Positions 7,629 through 14,300 are shown, counted from the stretch's first letter. The stretch: 16,541 nucleotides of DNA from an uncultured Oscillospiraceae bacterium (GCA_902490145.1 CABUCT010000013.1:1-16541), one strand, 5' to 3'. Numbers and translations: made by a program. The notes: generated by a model from the letters alone, not told the origin.

Positions 7629-8409
7629 GAGGAAAACCCGTTTTTTTGAAAGCTATGACGATAATTTCTCCGAAACAAAGGATCAAGACTTTGTTCTTCC
7701 GGAGAATTATAAATGGATTCGATGCGACAGGCTTTCGCGTTTTCTCTCTGCGGTTATATATAGTGCGGCAATTGTTTTTTCATCTGTTTACTGCCCATTG
7801 TTTCTGCACCTCAGGTTCAAGGGCAGGGACAAAATAAAATCCCTTAAAAACAGCGGAGCTTTTATTTACGGTAATCATACTCAGCCCTTAGGAGATGTGT
7901 TCACTCCCGCTCTTGCGGCTTTCCCAAAACGCATTTATACCGTGGTCAGTCCGGCGAACTTCGGCATACCTGTTATCGGAAAGATCCTGCCGTTTCTCGG
8001 GGCCCTTCCAATTTCCGACACAATACACGGAATGAAAGAATTTTCAAAAGCCGTCACCCAAAGGCTTGATGAAAACAAGGTTGTTGTGATCTATCCGGAA
8101 GCTCATGTTTGGGAATATTGCAGCTTTATTCGTCCTTTTTCCGAATCCTCGTTTAAATTTCCTTTGAAAAATAAAAAACCGGTATACTGCATGACTGTTA
8201 CATATCAAAAGCGAAGATTTTTTAAAAAACCTGCAATGATCGTTTATATCGACGGCCCGTTTGAATATAAAACCGACGGAAATTCAAAGAAAGCGGCGGC
8301 AGAGCTTCGTGATGCAGTTTATGACTGTATGTGTGAACGAAGCAAGCTTAGCAACAGCGAATATATCCGCTATGAGAAGAAAGCCCATGATGAAGTCTCG
8401 ACCGAGTAA
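7618..8409 (+). CDS. PlsC-like (LPLAT family) acyltransferase, second
   Basis: This 263-residue protein contains a membrane helix (about 42-63, SAVIYSAAIVFSSVYCPLF) ahead of the acyltransferase core. The active-site block is FIYGNHTQPLGD: H87 and D93 are separated by five residues rather than four. Motif III reads VVIYPEAHVWEY (about 157-168). ATG 7618 is chosen over the upstream TTG at 7591 because GGAGGGGAG sits 5-13 bases before it. The gene overlaps its upstream neighbour by 11 nt and closes the operon. Its TAA stop (8407-8409) is the first three bases of the terminal inverted repeat of a MITE-like element, so the original C-terminus may have been changed by insertion. It is likely to act after, or in parallel with, the first acyltransferase. 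Confidence 0.85.
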   Translation: MSSKRKTRFFESYDDNFSETKDQDFVLPENYKWIRCDRLSRFLSAVIYSAAIVFSSVYCPLFLHLRFKGRDKIKSLKNSGAFIYGNHTQPLGDVFTPALAAFPKRIYTVVSPANFGIPVIGKILPFLGALPISDTIHGMKEFSKAVTQRLDENKVVVIYPEAHVWEYCSFIRPFSESSFKFPLKNKKPVYCMTVTYQKRRFFKKPAMIVYIDGPFEYKTDGNSKKAAAELRDAVYDCMCERSKLSNSEYIRYEKKAHDEVSTE

Positions 8410-8721
8410 GCAAAGCCGACAAATCCGAACGCGATTTTAAAGGACGGATTTCCGCCTTTGCATTGTTAAAATACTCGAGAATCCGAAAGGATCCCTTAGT
8501 TTTATGCCGCTTAAAGTTTTGACCGTTGCCGGGCGGCAGCCCGACTGCTGCACATAGCCAAAAATTCGCCTCTTTAAAATTCTTCAAACTAAAACGAGAG
8601 GAATTTTGAGCAATTTTGTGTGCGGGGGAAGCCGCAAGGCTAACGCCTGCGAGTGATGACAAGCCGAAAATCGCCGAAATTAATCCGTTTTTTTGGGGTT
8701 CGGATTTGTCGGCTTTGCTTA
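8407..8721. mobile_element. MITE-like element with 24-bp perfect terminal inverted repeats
   Basis: Arms at 8407-8430 (starting TAAGCAAAGCCGACAAATCC) and 8698-8721 are exact reverse complements over 24 bases, about 267 bases apart. The interior has no credible gene and carries the AAGCCGAAAATCGCCG-type core also seen near 3370-3500. The left end supplies the stop codon of the upstream gene. Size, perfect ends and lack of a transposase fit a non-autonomous element; no clear target duplication is visible. The arms could also form a long hairpin at the operon end. Confidence 0.65.
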
Positions 8722-8756
8722 AAGAAAAAAATCAAAGCGATATGTTTTCTAAAAGA

Positions 8757-8801
8757 ACAGCGGTGCCTGCGGATATATAAACTCAAGGCACCACTAGCTG
8801 T
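8757..8801. other. Two-part hairpin, possible operon-end structure
   Basis: ACAGC-GGTGCC (8757-8767) pairs with GGCACC-acta-GCTGT (8787-8801), with a 4-base bulge and a 19-base loop. No T run follows, so a standard terminator is doubtful. It lies between the MITE-like element and the thiamine promoter. Confidence 0.4.
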
Positions 8802-8839
8802 GAATTTAATTGCAGTATGTAAAATTTAGTCGGGTCTTC

Positions 8840-8868
8840 TTGACAAATGTCGGATACTTTGATACAAT
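8840..8868 (+). promoter_or_regulatory. Promoter of the thiamine salvage operon
   Basis: TTGACA (8840-8845), a 17-base spacer and TACAAT (8863-8868) form a near-consensus sigma-A-type promoter. Transcription should start near 8875, right at the base of the TPP riboswitch. Confidence 0.85.
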
Positions 8869-8877
8869 AGATAAAAA

Positions 8878-8965
8878 TACAGGGGAGCTTGTGCTTGCAG
8901 GCTGAGAGGAAGTAATCAACTTCGACCCTTTTTACCTGATACGGATAATGCCGTCGTAGGAAGTC
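8878..8965 (+). promoter_or_regulatory. TPP riboswitch (THI element)
   Basis: All conserved TPP aptamer blocks are present in order: ACAGGGGAGC; the P2 stem GCTTGT/GCAGGC; the pyrimidine-binding UGAGA (8903-8907); the P3 hairpin GAAGT/ACTTC; GACCC; then CCTGAT..GGATAATGCC..CGTAGGAAGT (8935-8963), which binds the pyrophosphate. A terminator follows 15 bases later, so TPP binding most likely causes premature termination ahead of thiW-cytX. Confidence 0.95.
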
Positions 8966-8979
8966 AGAAATGATTTTTC

Positions 8980-9019
8980 CCGGAGGTGCCGTTAATGGTG
9001 TCTCCGGTTTTTGCTTTTT
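8980..9019 (+). terminator. Riboswitch-controlled intrinsic terminator
   Basis: CCGGAGGTGCC (8980-8990) pairs with GGTGTCTCCGG (8997-9007) over 11 bp including G-U pairs, with loop GTTAAT. It is followed by TTTTTGCTTTTT. It is the expression platform of the TPP riboswitch. Confidence 0.88.
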
Positions 9020-9074
9020 ATGGGTAAAAAATATATTTTATTTTCACAGGACAAAATGCCTTGAGTTTCAACTT

Positions 9075-9230
9075 CAAAACAATTTTACCCTTAAAAGTTT
9101 AAAACATCTTGCTTTTGGAAGGTCAAAAACAAATCTAATCTTTTGAAAGACTAAAACATCTTATTTTTTCAAGGTTAAAAACACTTTTTACCTTTTCAAA
9201 AGCGAAAATATCTCCAAATGAAAGGACGTG
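9075..9230 (+). repeat. Imperfect 26-bp tandem repeats in the thi leader (about 6 units)
   Basis: Units begin near 9075, 9101, 9127, 9153, 9179 and 9205. AAAACATCTT occurs at 9101 and 9153, and AAAATATCT at 9205; the alternating units AAAAACAAATCT (9125) and AAAAACACTTTT (9177) are also 52 apart. The consensus is roughly AAAACATCTT..CTTTTCAAAGG. It lies between the riboswitch terminator and the second TPP-like element. There is no spacer variation of the CRISPR kind. Confidence 0.65.
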
Positions 9231-9241
9231 AGTAAAGGCAT

Positions 9242-9285
9242 CCCGGTGTTCCGGGCGGACAGAGGGGGAGCTCCCTTTGTTTTGT
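9242..9285 (+). terminator. Possible second terminator or leader hairpins before thiW
   Basis: A small hairpin CCCGG-TGTT-CCGGG (9242-9255) is followed by AGAGGG-GGAGCT-CCCTTT (9261-9278) and GTTTTGTATAT. The second stem is short (6 bp with one G-U) and the T run is interrupted, so this is tentative. Confidence 0.35.
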
Positions 9286-9287
9286 AT

Positions 9288-9420
9288 ATAACAGCGATGG
9301 GAAGCCGTGTTCCGGCGTGAGAGGAAACCAATAAGTTTCGACCGAAATTCCCGGCGAAGCATAAGAAATTTATGTTCCGCTGTGTTTAATAAGGGAACGA
9401 CGCTGTTATTTGCCGTTCTC
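9288..9420 (+). promoter_or_regulatory. Second, incomplete TPP-aptamer-like leader element
   Basis: ATAACAGCG (9288-9296) pairs with CGCTGTTAT (9401-9409), enclosing a TPP-like 5' half. This half holds GGGAAGC (9299-9305), a P2-like stem GCCG/CGGC, UGAGA (9318-9322), a P3-like GAAAC/GTTTC hairpin (9324-9339) and GACC (9340-9343). These follow the order of the true riboswitch 415 nt upstream. The pyrophosphate half (CTGAT...GGATAATGCC...GTAGG) is missing. An alternative stem, GGGAACG/CGTTCTC (9393-9420), lies just before the thiW ribosome binding site. Whether it binds a ligand is unknown. Confidence 0.5.
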
Positions 9421-9449
9421 ACTTATATTTGTGAAGGAGATAAATAAAA

Positions 9450-9959
9450 ATGAAAAACAATCAAGTAAAAAAAATCGCTATTGCCGGAATCCTTTGTGCC
9501 ATTGCAGTTGTGGGAAGTCTTTTTTCGTTCCCCGTGTTCGGAAGCAAATGTGCTCCTGTACAGCACATGGTTAATGTCCTTTGTGCTGTGTTTTTAGGCC
9601 CGTGGTATGGAGTCAGCGTTGCTTTTGCAGCAAGCCTTATAAGAAATCTTTTGGGACTCGGAAGCCTTATGGCGTTTCCGGGAAGTATGTTCGGTGCACT
9701 GCTTTGCGGAATAGTCTTCTGGAAAACCAAAAAACTTACTTTCACGTGTTTAGCAGAGGTATTCGGAACAGCAATCCTCGGTGGACTATGTGCATATCCG
9801 GTGGCAATATTATTTATGGGCAAGGGTGTTGGAGATATTGCTTTCTATGCCTATATTATCCCGTTCCTTATTTCTACCGCAGTCGGATCACTTTTATCGG
9901 GACTGTTGATTGGTGCTTTGAAAAAAACAAACGTCCTTAAGATGATATCCAAAGATTGA
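9450..9959 (+). CDS. thiW: ThiW, ECF transporter S component for thiazole
   Basis: This 169-residue membrane protein is predicted to be the substrate-binding (S) subunit of an energy-coupling-factor importer for the thiazole (hydroxyethylthiazole) half of thiamine. Sequence evidence: about five or six hydrophobic segments; IAIAGILCAIAVVGSLFSFPVFGSKCAPVQH at the N-terminus; VLCAVFLGPWYGVSVAFAASLIRNLLGLGSLMAFPGSMFGALLCG in the middle, a pattern typical of ThiW; and GGLCAYPVA further on. The start has AAGGAGA 10 bases upstream. It is the first gene after the TPP riboswitch and lies 14 nt before thiM, the kinase for its substrate. The shared ECF energising module is not in the window, as is usual for group II ECF transporters. 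Confidence 0.92.
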   Translation: MKNNQVKKIAIAGILCAIAVVGSLFSFPVFGSKCAPVQHMVNVLCAVFLGPWYGVSVAFAASLIRNLLGLGSLMAFPGSMFGALLCGIVFWKTKKLTFTCLAEVFGTAILGGLCAYPVAILFMGKGVGDIAFYAYIIPFLISTAVGSLLSGLLIGALKKTNVLKMISKD

Positions 9960-9973
9960 AAGAAGAATGAAGC

Positions 9974-10795
9974 ATGTTTAGCAATATAATTGAAAATGTC
10001 AGAGCAAAGTGCCCGATTGTACATAATATAACAAACTATGTCACCGTAAATGATTGTGCAAACATCGTTCTGGCGTGCGGGGCATCTCCCATTATGGCGG
10101 ATGATATTAACGAAGTTGAGGATATAACATCCATTTGCAGTGCACTTAATATTAACATTGGAACGCTTAACAGCCTAACAATAAAATCCATGCTGGCTGC
10201 CGGAAAGAAAGCCGGGGAGCTTGGACATCCGATCATTTTTGATCCTGTCGGTGCGGGGGCGTCTGAATTGCGAACTAAAACGGCTCTATCTATTGTAAAC
10301 GAGGTCCATCCAACCGTTATCCGGGGAAATATTTCAGAAATCAGAACAATTTCTAAGGGAAGCGGAACAACAAAGGGCGTTGACGCGGATATAAATGACA
10401 AGATCACAATTGAAAATCTTCCTCAAACCGTCAGGTTTGCAAAAAATCTTTCAAAGGAAACAAATGCTGTTATTGCCATAACCGGTGCAATCGACATTGT
10501 TGCAGACAGTAAAAAAGCATACTGTATATTTAACGGAAAACCAATGATGAGCAGTATTACCGGAACAGGATGTCAGTTGTCGGCTTTAACAGCGGCATTT
10601 GTGGCAGCAAACACTGAAAATGAGCTCGAAGCTGTTGCCGCCGCTGTGTGTACCATGGGGGTTTGCGGAGAAATTGCTTTTGAAAGACTCGAAAAAGGCG
10701 ACGGAAACTCCACATACAGAAATTATATCATTGACGCCGTTTACAATCTAAGCGGCGAAGAACTGGAGAGAAAAGCAAACTATGAAATTAGATAA
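9974..10795 (+). CDS. thiM: Hydroxyethylthiazole kinase
   Basis: This 273-residue enzyme phosphorylates 5-(hydroxyethyl)-4-methylthiazole with ATP, giving the thiazole phosphate that ThiE uses. ThiM marks are NITNYVTVNDCANIVLACGASPIM at 18-41, the DPVGAGAS motif at 90-97, IRGNISEI at 117-124 and the ribokinase-fold anion hole SITGTGCQLSA with C200. Length and start match the family. A purine-rich GAAAGAAG lies upstream. It overlaps thiE by 14 nt, so the two are translationally coupled. With ThiW upstream it forms the thiazole salvage arm; no thiG/thiH de novo thiazole genes are present here. Confidence 0.96.
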   Translation: MFSNIIENVRAKCPIVHNITNYVTVNDCANIVLACGASPIMADDINEVEDITSICSALNINIGTLNSLTIKSMLAAGKKAGELGHPIIFDPVGAGASELRTKTALSIVNEVHPTVIRGNISEIRTISKGSGTTKGVDADINDKITIENLPQTVRFAKNLSKETNAVIAITGAIDIVADSKKAYCIFNGKPMMSSITGTGCQLSALTAAFVAANTENELEAVAAAVCTMGVCGEIAFERLEKGDGNSTYRNYIIDAVYNLSGEELERKANYEIR

Positions 10796-11423
10796 GAGTG
10801 ACATGCTTCTTTATGCCGTAACCGACAGAAGATGGTCAAAAAACAAACCTCTGACCGAACAAATCGAAGATGCTTTGAAAGGCGGTGCTTCCTGCCTTCA
10901 GCTTCGTGAAAAGAATTTGAGCTTTGACGAATTTCTGGCCGAAGCAACAGAGGTTAAATCGTTGTGCAAAAAATATAGTGTACCGTTAATTATAAACGAC
11001 AATGTAGACGTTGCCGTTAAATGCAATGCTGACGGTATACATATCGGTCAGCATGATATGACACTTTCAGAAGTTCGGCGTATTGTGGGCGACGACATGA
11101 TAATCGGGGTTTCGGCACAAACCGTTGAACAGGCGAAAGCCGCTGAACGTGACGGGGCTGATTATCTGGGCGTAGGTGCTGTGTTTAACACCGGCACAAA
11201 ACTTGACGCAACAAATGTCACTTTTAACACATTGAAAAGCATCTGCAATGCGGTTTCTATTCCGGTTGTCGCAATTGGCGGAATAGGAAAAGACAATATT
11301 TCAAAACTTGTCGGTTCCGGCATTGACGGAGTTGCACTCGTATCTGCTATTTTCTCGGCAGAGGACATAGAAGCTGAATGTCGTTCTCTTCGCTGTGCCG
11401 TTGAAAGGATCGTAAAAAGATGA
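10782..11423 (+). CDS. thiE: Thiamine-phosphate synthase
   Basis: This 213-residue TIM-barrel enzyme joins hydroxymethylpyrimidine pyrophosphate to thiazole phosphate, giving thiamine monophosphate. Diagnostic segments are YAVTDR (11-16), LQLREKN (39-45), LIINDNVDVA (69-78), DGIHIGQHDM (84-93), GVSAQT (109-114), YLGVGAVFNTGTK (128-140), VAIGGI (163-168) and GVALVSAIF. All substrate- and Mg-binding positions I can recognise look intact. GGAGAG lies 11 bases before the start. The gene overlaps thiM by 14 nt and the following phosphatase gene by ATGA. It is the joining step fed by ThiM and ThiD from either side. Confidence 0.96.
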   Translation: MKLDKSDMLLYAVTDRRWSKNKPLTEQIEDALKGGASCLQLREKNLSFDEFLAEATEVKSLCKKYSVPLIINDNVDVAVKCNADGIHIGQHDMTLSEVRRIVGDDMIIGVSAQTVEQAKAAERDGADYLGVGAVFNTGTKLDATNVTFNTLKSICNAVSIPVVAIGGIGKDNISKLVGSGIDGVALVSAIFSAEDIEAECRSLRCAVERIVKR

Positions 11424-12085
11424 GCATCCATGCAGCGATATTCGATGCCGACGGCACTATTCTTGATTCCATGGGAATCTGGGCGGAACTTGGAGAAAGA
11501 TATCTTAACACCTTAGGTATTGCTGCAAAACGCGGCCTTTCAGATATTCTTTCTTCAATGTCTCTGGAAGAGGGTTGTGCTTATTTGAAAGAAAAGTATG
11601 CCCTTAAGAATTCGATTGAAGAGCTGCAAAAAGGGCTTATTGATATTTTGTCGGATTTTTATATATATGAAGTACGTGAAAAGCCGGGGATCACTGATTT
11701 TTTAAGCAATCTGAAAGCACATGGTATCCCCATGGTAATTGCCACTGCTGGAAATACAGGATTGCTCAGTTCAGCCTTAAAAAGACTTAATATATACGGT
11801 TATTTTGACCGAATATTTACTTGTGGCGAACTTAACACAACCAAAAAAGAACCGCATATTTATCAGGTTGCTGCAACCTTTTTAAACACAGATCCAGATG
11901 AAACCCTTGTGTTTGAAGATGTGCTTTTCGCCATAAAAACTGCAAAAGAGGCCGGATTTTACACGGTTGGTGTAGAAGACCACTCAAGTGAACAAGACAG
12001 GACGCAAATAATTAAAACAGCCGATTACTATTTGACTGATTTTACAGATTTCAAAACCTTTTGGAGACACGCTTCCGGCAAATAA
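11420..12085 (+). CDS. HAD-family phosphatase in the thiamine operon
   Basis: This 221-residue haloacid-dehalogenase-fold hydrolase has motif I FDADGT (nucleophile D9, acid D11), a small alpha-helical cap (about 15-80), motif II VIATAGN (about 105-111), motif III lysine in TTKKEPHIY, and motif IV LVFEDVLFAI. This layout fits the beta-phosphoglucomutase/phosphatase subgroup. It starts inside the thiE stop (ATGA), so it is strictly coupled to thiamine phosphate synthesis. A role in hydrolysing thiamine monophosphate, or a side product of the pathway, is reasonable because no ThiL kinase or thiamine pyrophosphokinase is seen here. That role is inference; house-cleaning phosphatase activity on other sugar phosphates is possible. 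Confidence 0.88.
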   Translation: MSIHAAIFDADGTILDSMGIWAELGERYLNTLGIAAKRGLSDILSSMSLEEGCAYLKEKYALKNSIEELQKGLIDILSDFYIYEVREKPGITDFLSNLKAHGIPMVIATAGNTGLLSSALKRLNIYGYFDRIFTCGELNTTKKEPHIYQVAATFLNTDPDETLVFEDVLFAIKTAKEAGFYTVGVEDHSSEQDRTQIIKTADYYLTDFTDFKTFWRHASGK

Positions 12086-12172
12086 CTGCCGAAAGTTCTC
12101 AGCGACAAATTGGGGGCACCACCTTTTGCCGCTTAATAAAAATAATGCAATACACTAAAAAGGAGTAAAAAA
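12086..12172. other. Short intercistronic gap with small hairpin before thiD
   Basis: A hairpin CGGCA-AATAAC-TGCCG (12076-12091) straddles the stop codon of the phosphatase gene. No T run or promoter is evident, so thiD is probably still part of the same transcript. thiD has its own AAGGAG site. Confidence 0.35.
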
Positions 12173-12979
12173 ATGAAAACAGCATTATCAATCGCAGGCA
12201 GTGATTCCTGCGGAGGCGCCGGTATTCAAGCCGATTTGAAAACAATGACCATGAACGGTGTTTATGCAATGACCGCAGTCACTGCACTAACGGCACAGAA
12301 CACAACCGGCGTTACAGCAATTTTAGAGTCATCTCCGGAATTTCTTAAACAACAGCTCGACGCAGTTTTTAAGGATATTTACCCCGATGCGGTGAAAATT
12401 GGGATGGTGGCTTCAAGCGAGCTTATTGAAGTTATCGCAGAAAGGCTTCGGCATTACAAAGCCAAAAATATCGTTGTCGACCCTGTTATGGTGGCAACGA
12501 GCGGATCTTCGCTTATGAAAACCGATGCCGTATTTTCGCTTATTAAAGAGCTGTTGCCTATCGCCACTGTCGTTACTCCGAACATTCCCGAAGCGGAAAT
12601 TCTTTCGGAAATGACAATTTGCAACAAAGACGACATGATGAATGCTGCAAAAAAGATCTCAAACTCATATAAATGTGCCGTTCTTCTCAAAGGCGGACAC
12701 AGTATTAATGACGCAAACGATCTTTTATATGCTAACGGCGAGTTTCGCTGGTTTGAAGGCAAGAGAATAAACAATCCTAACACCCATGGCACCGGATGCA
12801 CACTTTCCTCTGCCATTGCTTCAAATCTTGCAAAAGGCTTCGGTCTCGAGCAATCAGTTAAGCGGGCAAAAGATTATATATCGTGTGCACTTGAAGCAAT
12901 GCTTGATTTAGGGCATGGCAGCGGACCGATAAACCACGCGTTCGATCTTCATGGCAAATTTTCAAAGGAGGCTGAATAA
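12173..12979 (+). CDS. thiD: Hydroxymethylpyrimidine (phosphate) kinase
   Basis: This 268-residue ribokinase-family enzyme phosphorylates hydroxymethylpyrimidine and then its monophosphate, giving the pyrophosphate substrate of ThiE. Visible motifs are ALSIAGSDSCGGAGIQADLKT (4-24, substrate site), VDPVMVATSG (102-111), VTPNIPEAEIL (134-144), LLKGGH (171-176) and the catalytic anion hole NTHGTGCTLSSA (203-214, C209). AAGGAG lies 8 bases before the ATG. Only one base separates its stop from the cytX start, linking it to the transporter that brings in its substrate. No thiC is present, so the pyrimidine is salvaged rather than made. Confidence 0.96.
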   Translation: MKTALSIAGSDSCGGAGIQADLKTMTMNGVYAMTAVTALTAQNTTGVTAILESSPEFLKQQLDAVFKDIYPDAVKIGMVASSELIEVIAERLRHYKAKNIVVDPVMVATSGSSLMKTDAVFSLIKELLPIATVVTPNIPEAEILSEMTICNKDDMMNAAKKISNSYKCAVLLKGGHSINDANDLLYANGEFRWFEGKRINNPNTHGTGCTLSSAIASNLAKGFGLEQSVKRAKDYISCALEAMLDLGHGSGPINHAFDLHGKFSKEAE

Positions 12980-12980
12980 A

Positions 12981-14168
12981 ATGGAAGAAAAACGTACTTC
13001 GGTATTTGAAAACGGACTTATCTGGTTTGGAGCAGGCATATCTATTGCCGAAATTATGGCCGGAACATCATTTGCGTCTCTTGGATTTAAAAAAGGACTT
13101 CTTGCGGTTATAATCGGACATATTATCGGCTGTACAATGCTGTTTTTTGCCGGACTTATCGGTGGAAAAGTTCGCAAAAGCTCGATGGAGACAGCAAAAA
13201 TGAGCTTCGGAGCAAAGGGCGGTTTGCTTTTCTCGGTACTTAATATAATCCAGCTTGTCGGCTGGACAGCTATTATGATATACGACGGTGCGGCAGCCGC
13301 AAATGAAGCATGCGGTGCGGGCAATTGGGTTTGGTGCCTCGTTATCGGTGCACTGATCATTCTTTGGATACTTGTGGGAATCAAAAATCTTGGAAAAGTG
13401 AACACGATTGCCTTGTCGGCTCTTTTTATCCTGACAATCGTACTGAGCTTTGTTATTTTCGGAAAAGGTTCAGTTTCCCAAATCGCAGGCGGCGATGGTC
13501 TGACTTTCGGTGCGGCAGTAGAACTGTCAGTTGCAATGCCTCTTTCATGGCTTCCGCTTATCAGCGACTACACAAGAGAGGCGAAAAAGCCGTTCAAGGC
13601 AACCGTTGTCAGTGCGGTAACATACGGTCTTGCAAGCTGCTGGATGTATGTTATCGGTATGGGAGCCGCTATATTTACAGGAGAAGCAGATATCGCGAAA
13701 ATCATGTTAAAAGCGGGACTTGGAATCGTCGGACTTCTTATCGTTGTTTTTTCAACTGTTACGACTACATTTCTTGACGCCTACTCCGCAGGAGTTTCAA
13801 GTGAATCCCTTTCCAAAAAGATCAACGGAAAATGGATAGCGATTGGTGCGACTGTTATTGGAGCAATCGGTGCAATTTTCTTGCCTTTAACGGATATTAC
13901 CGACTTCTTATATTTCATCGGCTCGGTATTTGCACCAATGATTGCAATCCAGATTGCAGATTTCTTTATTCTTAAAAATGATAGCAGCGATCACGGCTTT
14001 AACATTCAAAACCTTGTGATCTGGCTCATCGGTTTTGTCGTTTACAGGCTTCTTATGAGAGTCGATATTATCGTGGGTAACACTTTGCCCGACATGATCA
14101 TTACATCATTGCTTTGCATCATTGCAGCAAAGTTAAGGCAAAGGATAAAAAAACAAGCCCGTCAATAA
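12981..14168 (+). CDS. cytX: CytX, NCS1-family hydroxymethylpyrimidine transporter
   Basis: This 395-residue integral membrane protein has about 11-12 hydrophobic helices and the NCS1/CytX pattern: ENGLIWFGAGISIAEIMAGTSFASLGF near the N-terminus, IQLVGWTAIMIYDGA (helix 3 region), SVAMPLSWLPLISDYTREAKKP in the middle and STVTTTFLDAYSAGVS later. CytX proteins are riboswitch-linked candidate importers of hydroxymethylpyrimidine (family knowledge). ATG 12981 is used because AAAGGAGG (12965-12972) is properly placed; an upstream in-frame ATG at 12951 lies inside thiD and lacks this site. It ends the operon and is followed by a hairpin terminator. Confidence 0.93.
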   Translation: MEEKRTSVFENGLIWFGAGISIAEIMAGTSFASLGFKKGLLAVIIGHIIGCTMLFFAGLIGGKVRKSSMETAKMSFGAKGGLLFSVLNIIQLVGWTAIMIYDGAAAANEACGAGNWVWCLVIGALIILWILVGIKNLGKVNTIALSALFILTIVLSFVIFGKGSVSQIAGGDGLTFGAAVELSVAMPLSWLPLISDYTREAKKPFKATVVSAVTYGLASCWMYVIGMGAAIFTGEADIAKIMLKAGLGIVGLLIVVFSTVTTTFLDAYSAGVSSESLSKKINGKWIAIGATVIGAIGAIFLPLTDITDFLYFIGSVFAPMIAIQIADFFILKNDSSDHGFNIQNLVIWLIGFVVYRLLMRVDIIVGNTLPDMIITSLLCIIAAKLRQRIKKQARQ

Positions 14169-14228
14169 AGATATAATAATCACAGTAGACACGTAAATAT
14201 CGTTTTAAATTTAAGATCAAACTATACT

Positions 14229-14265
14229 AAGGGACGTTTCATAATGAAGCGTCCCTTTCAGTTTT
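14229..14265 (+). terminator. Intrinsic terminator of the thiamine operon
   Basis: AAGGGACGTTTC (14229-14240) pairs with GAAGCGTCCCTT (14246-14257) over 12 bp with one G-U and a 5-base loop, followed by TCAGTTTTC. It lies about 60 bp after the cytX stop. Confidence 0.8.
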
Positions 14266-14271
14266 CTCCGG

Positions 14272-14300
14272 TTGACAAATGACTTCTGATGACGTACAAT
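14272..14300 (+). promoter_or_regulatory. Promoter of the DUF4417/toxin-like gene
   Basis: TTGACA (14272-14277), exactly 17 bases, then TACAAT (14295-14300). The predicted start near 14307 leaves a 137-nt structured leader before the ATG at 14444. Confidence 0.8.

Noticed and set aside
9075..9230. CRISPR array.
   Set aside because: The repeats are directly adjacent, degenerate and lack unique spacers; no cas genes are present.
9288..9420. T-box or cobalamin riboswitch before thiW.
   Set aside because: No full T-box sequence and no B12-box; the resemblance is to the TPP 5' half only.
9461..9823. Antisense open frame opposite thiW (similar ones lie opposite degV, thiM, thiD and cytX).
   Set aside because: Low-complexity translations without family features or ribosome binding sites; shadows of the real genes.
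13310..13777. Alternative-frame open frame inside cytX.
   Set aside because: It is rich in Arg, Cys and Ser with no domain; cytX has a full, well-conserved frame over the same DNA.
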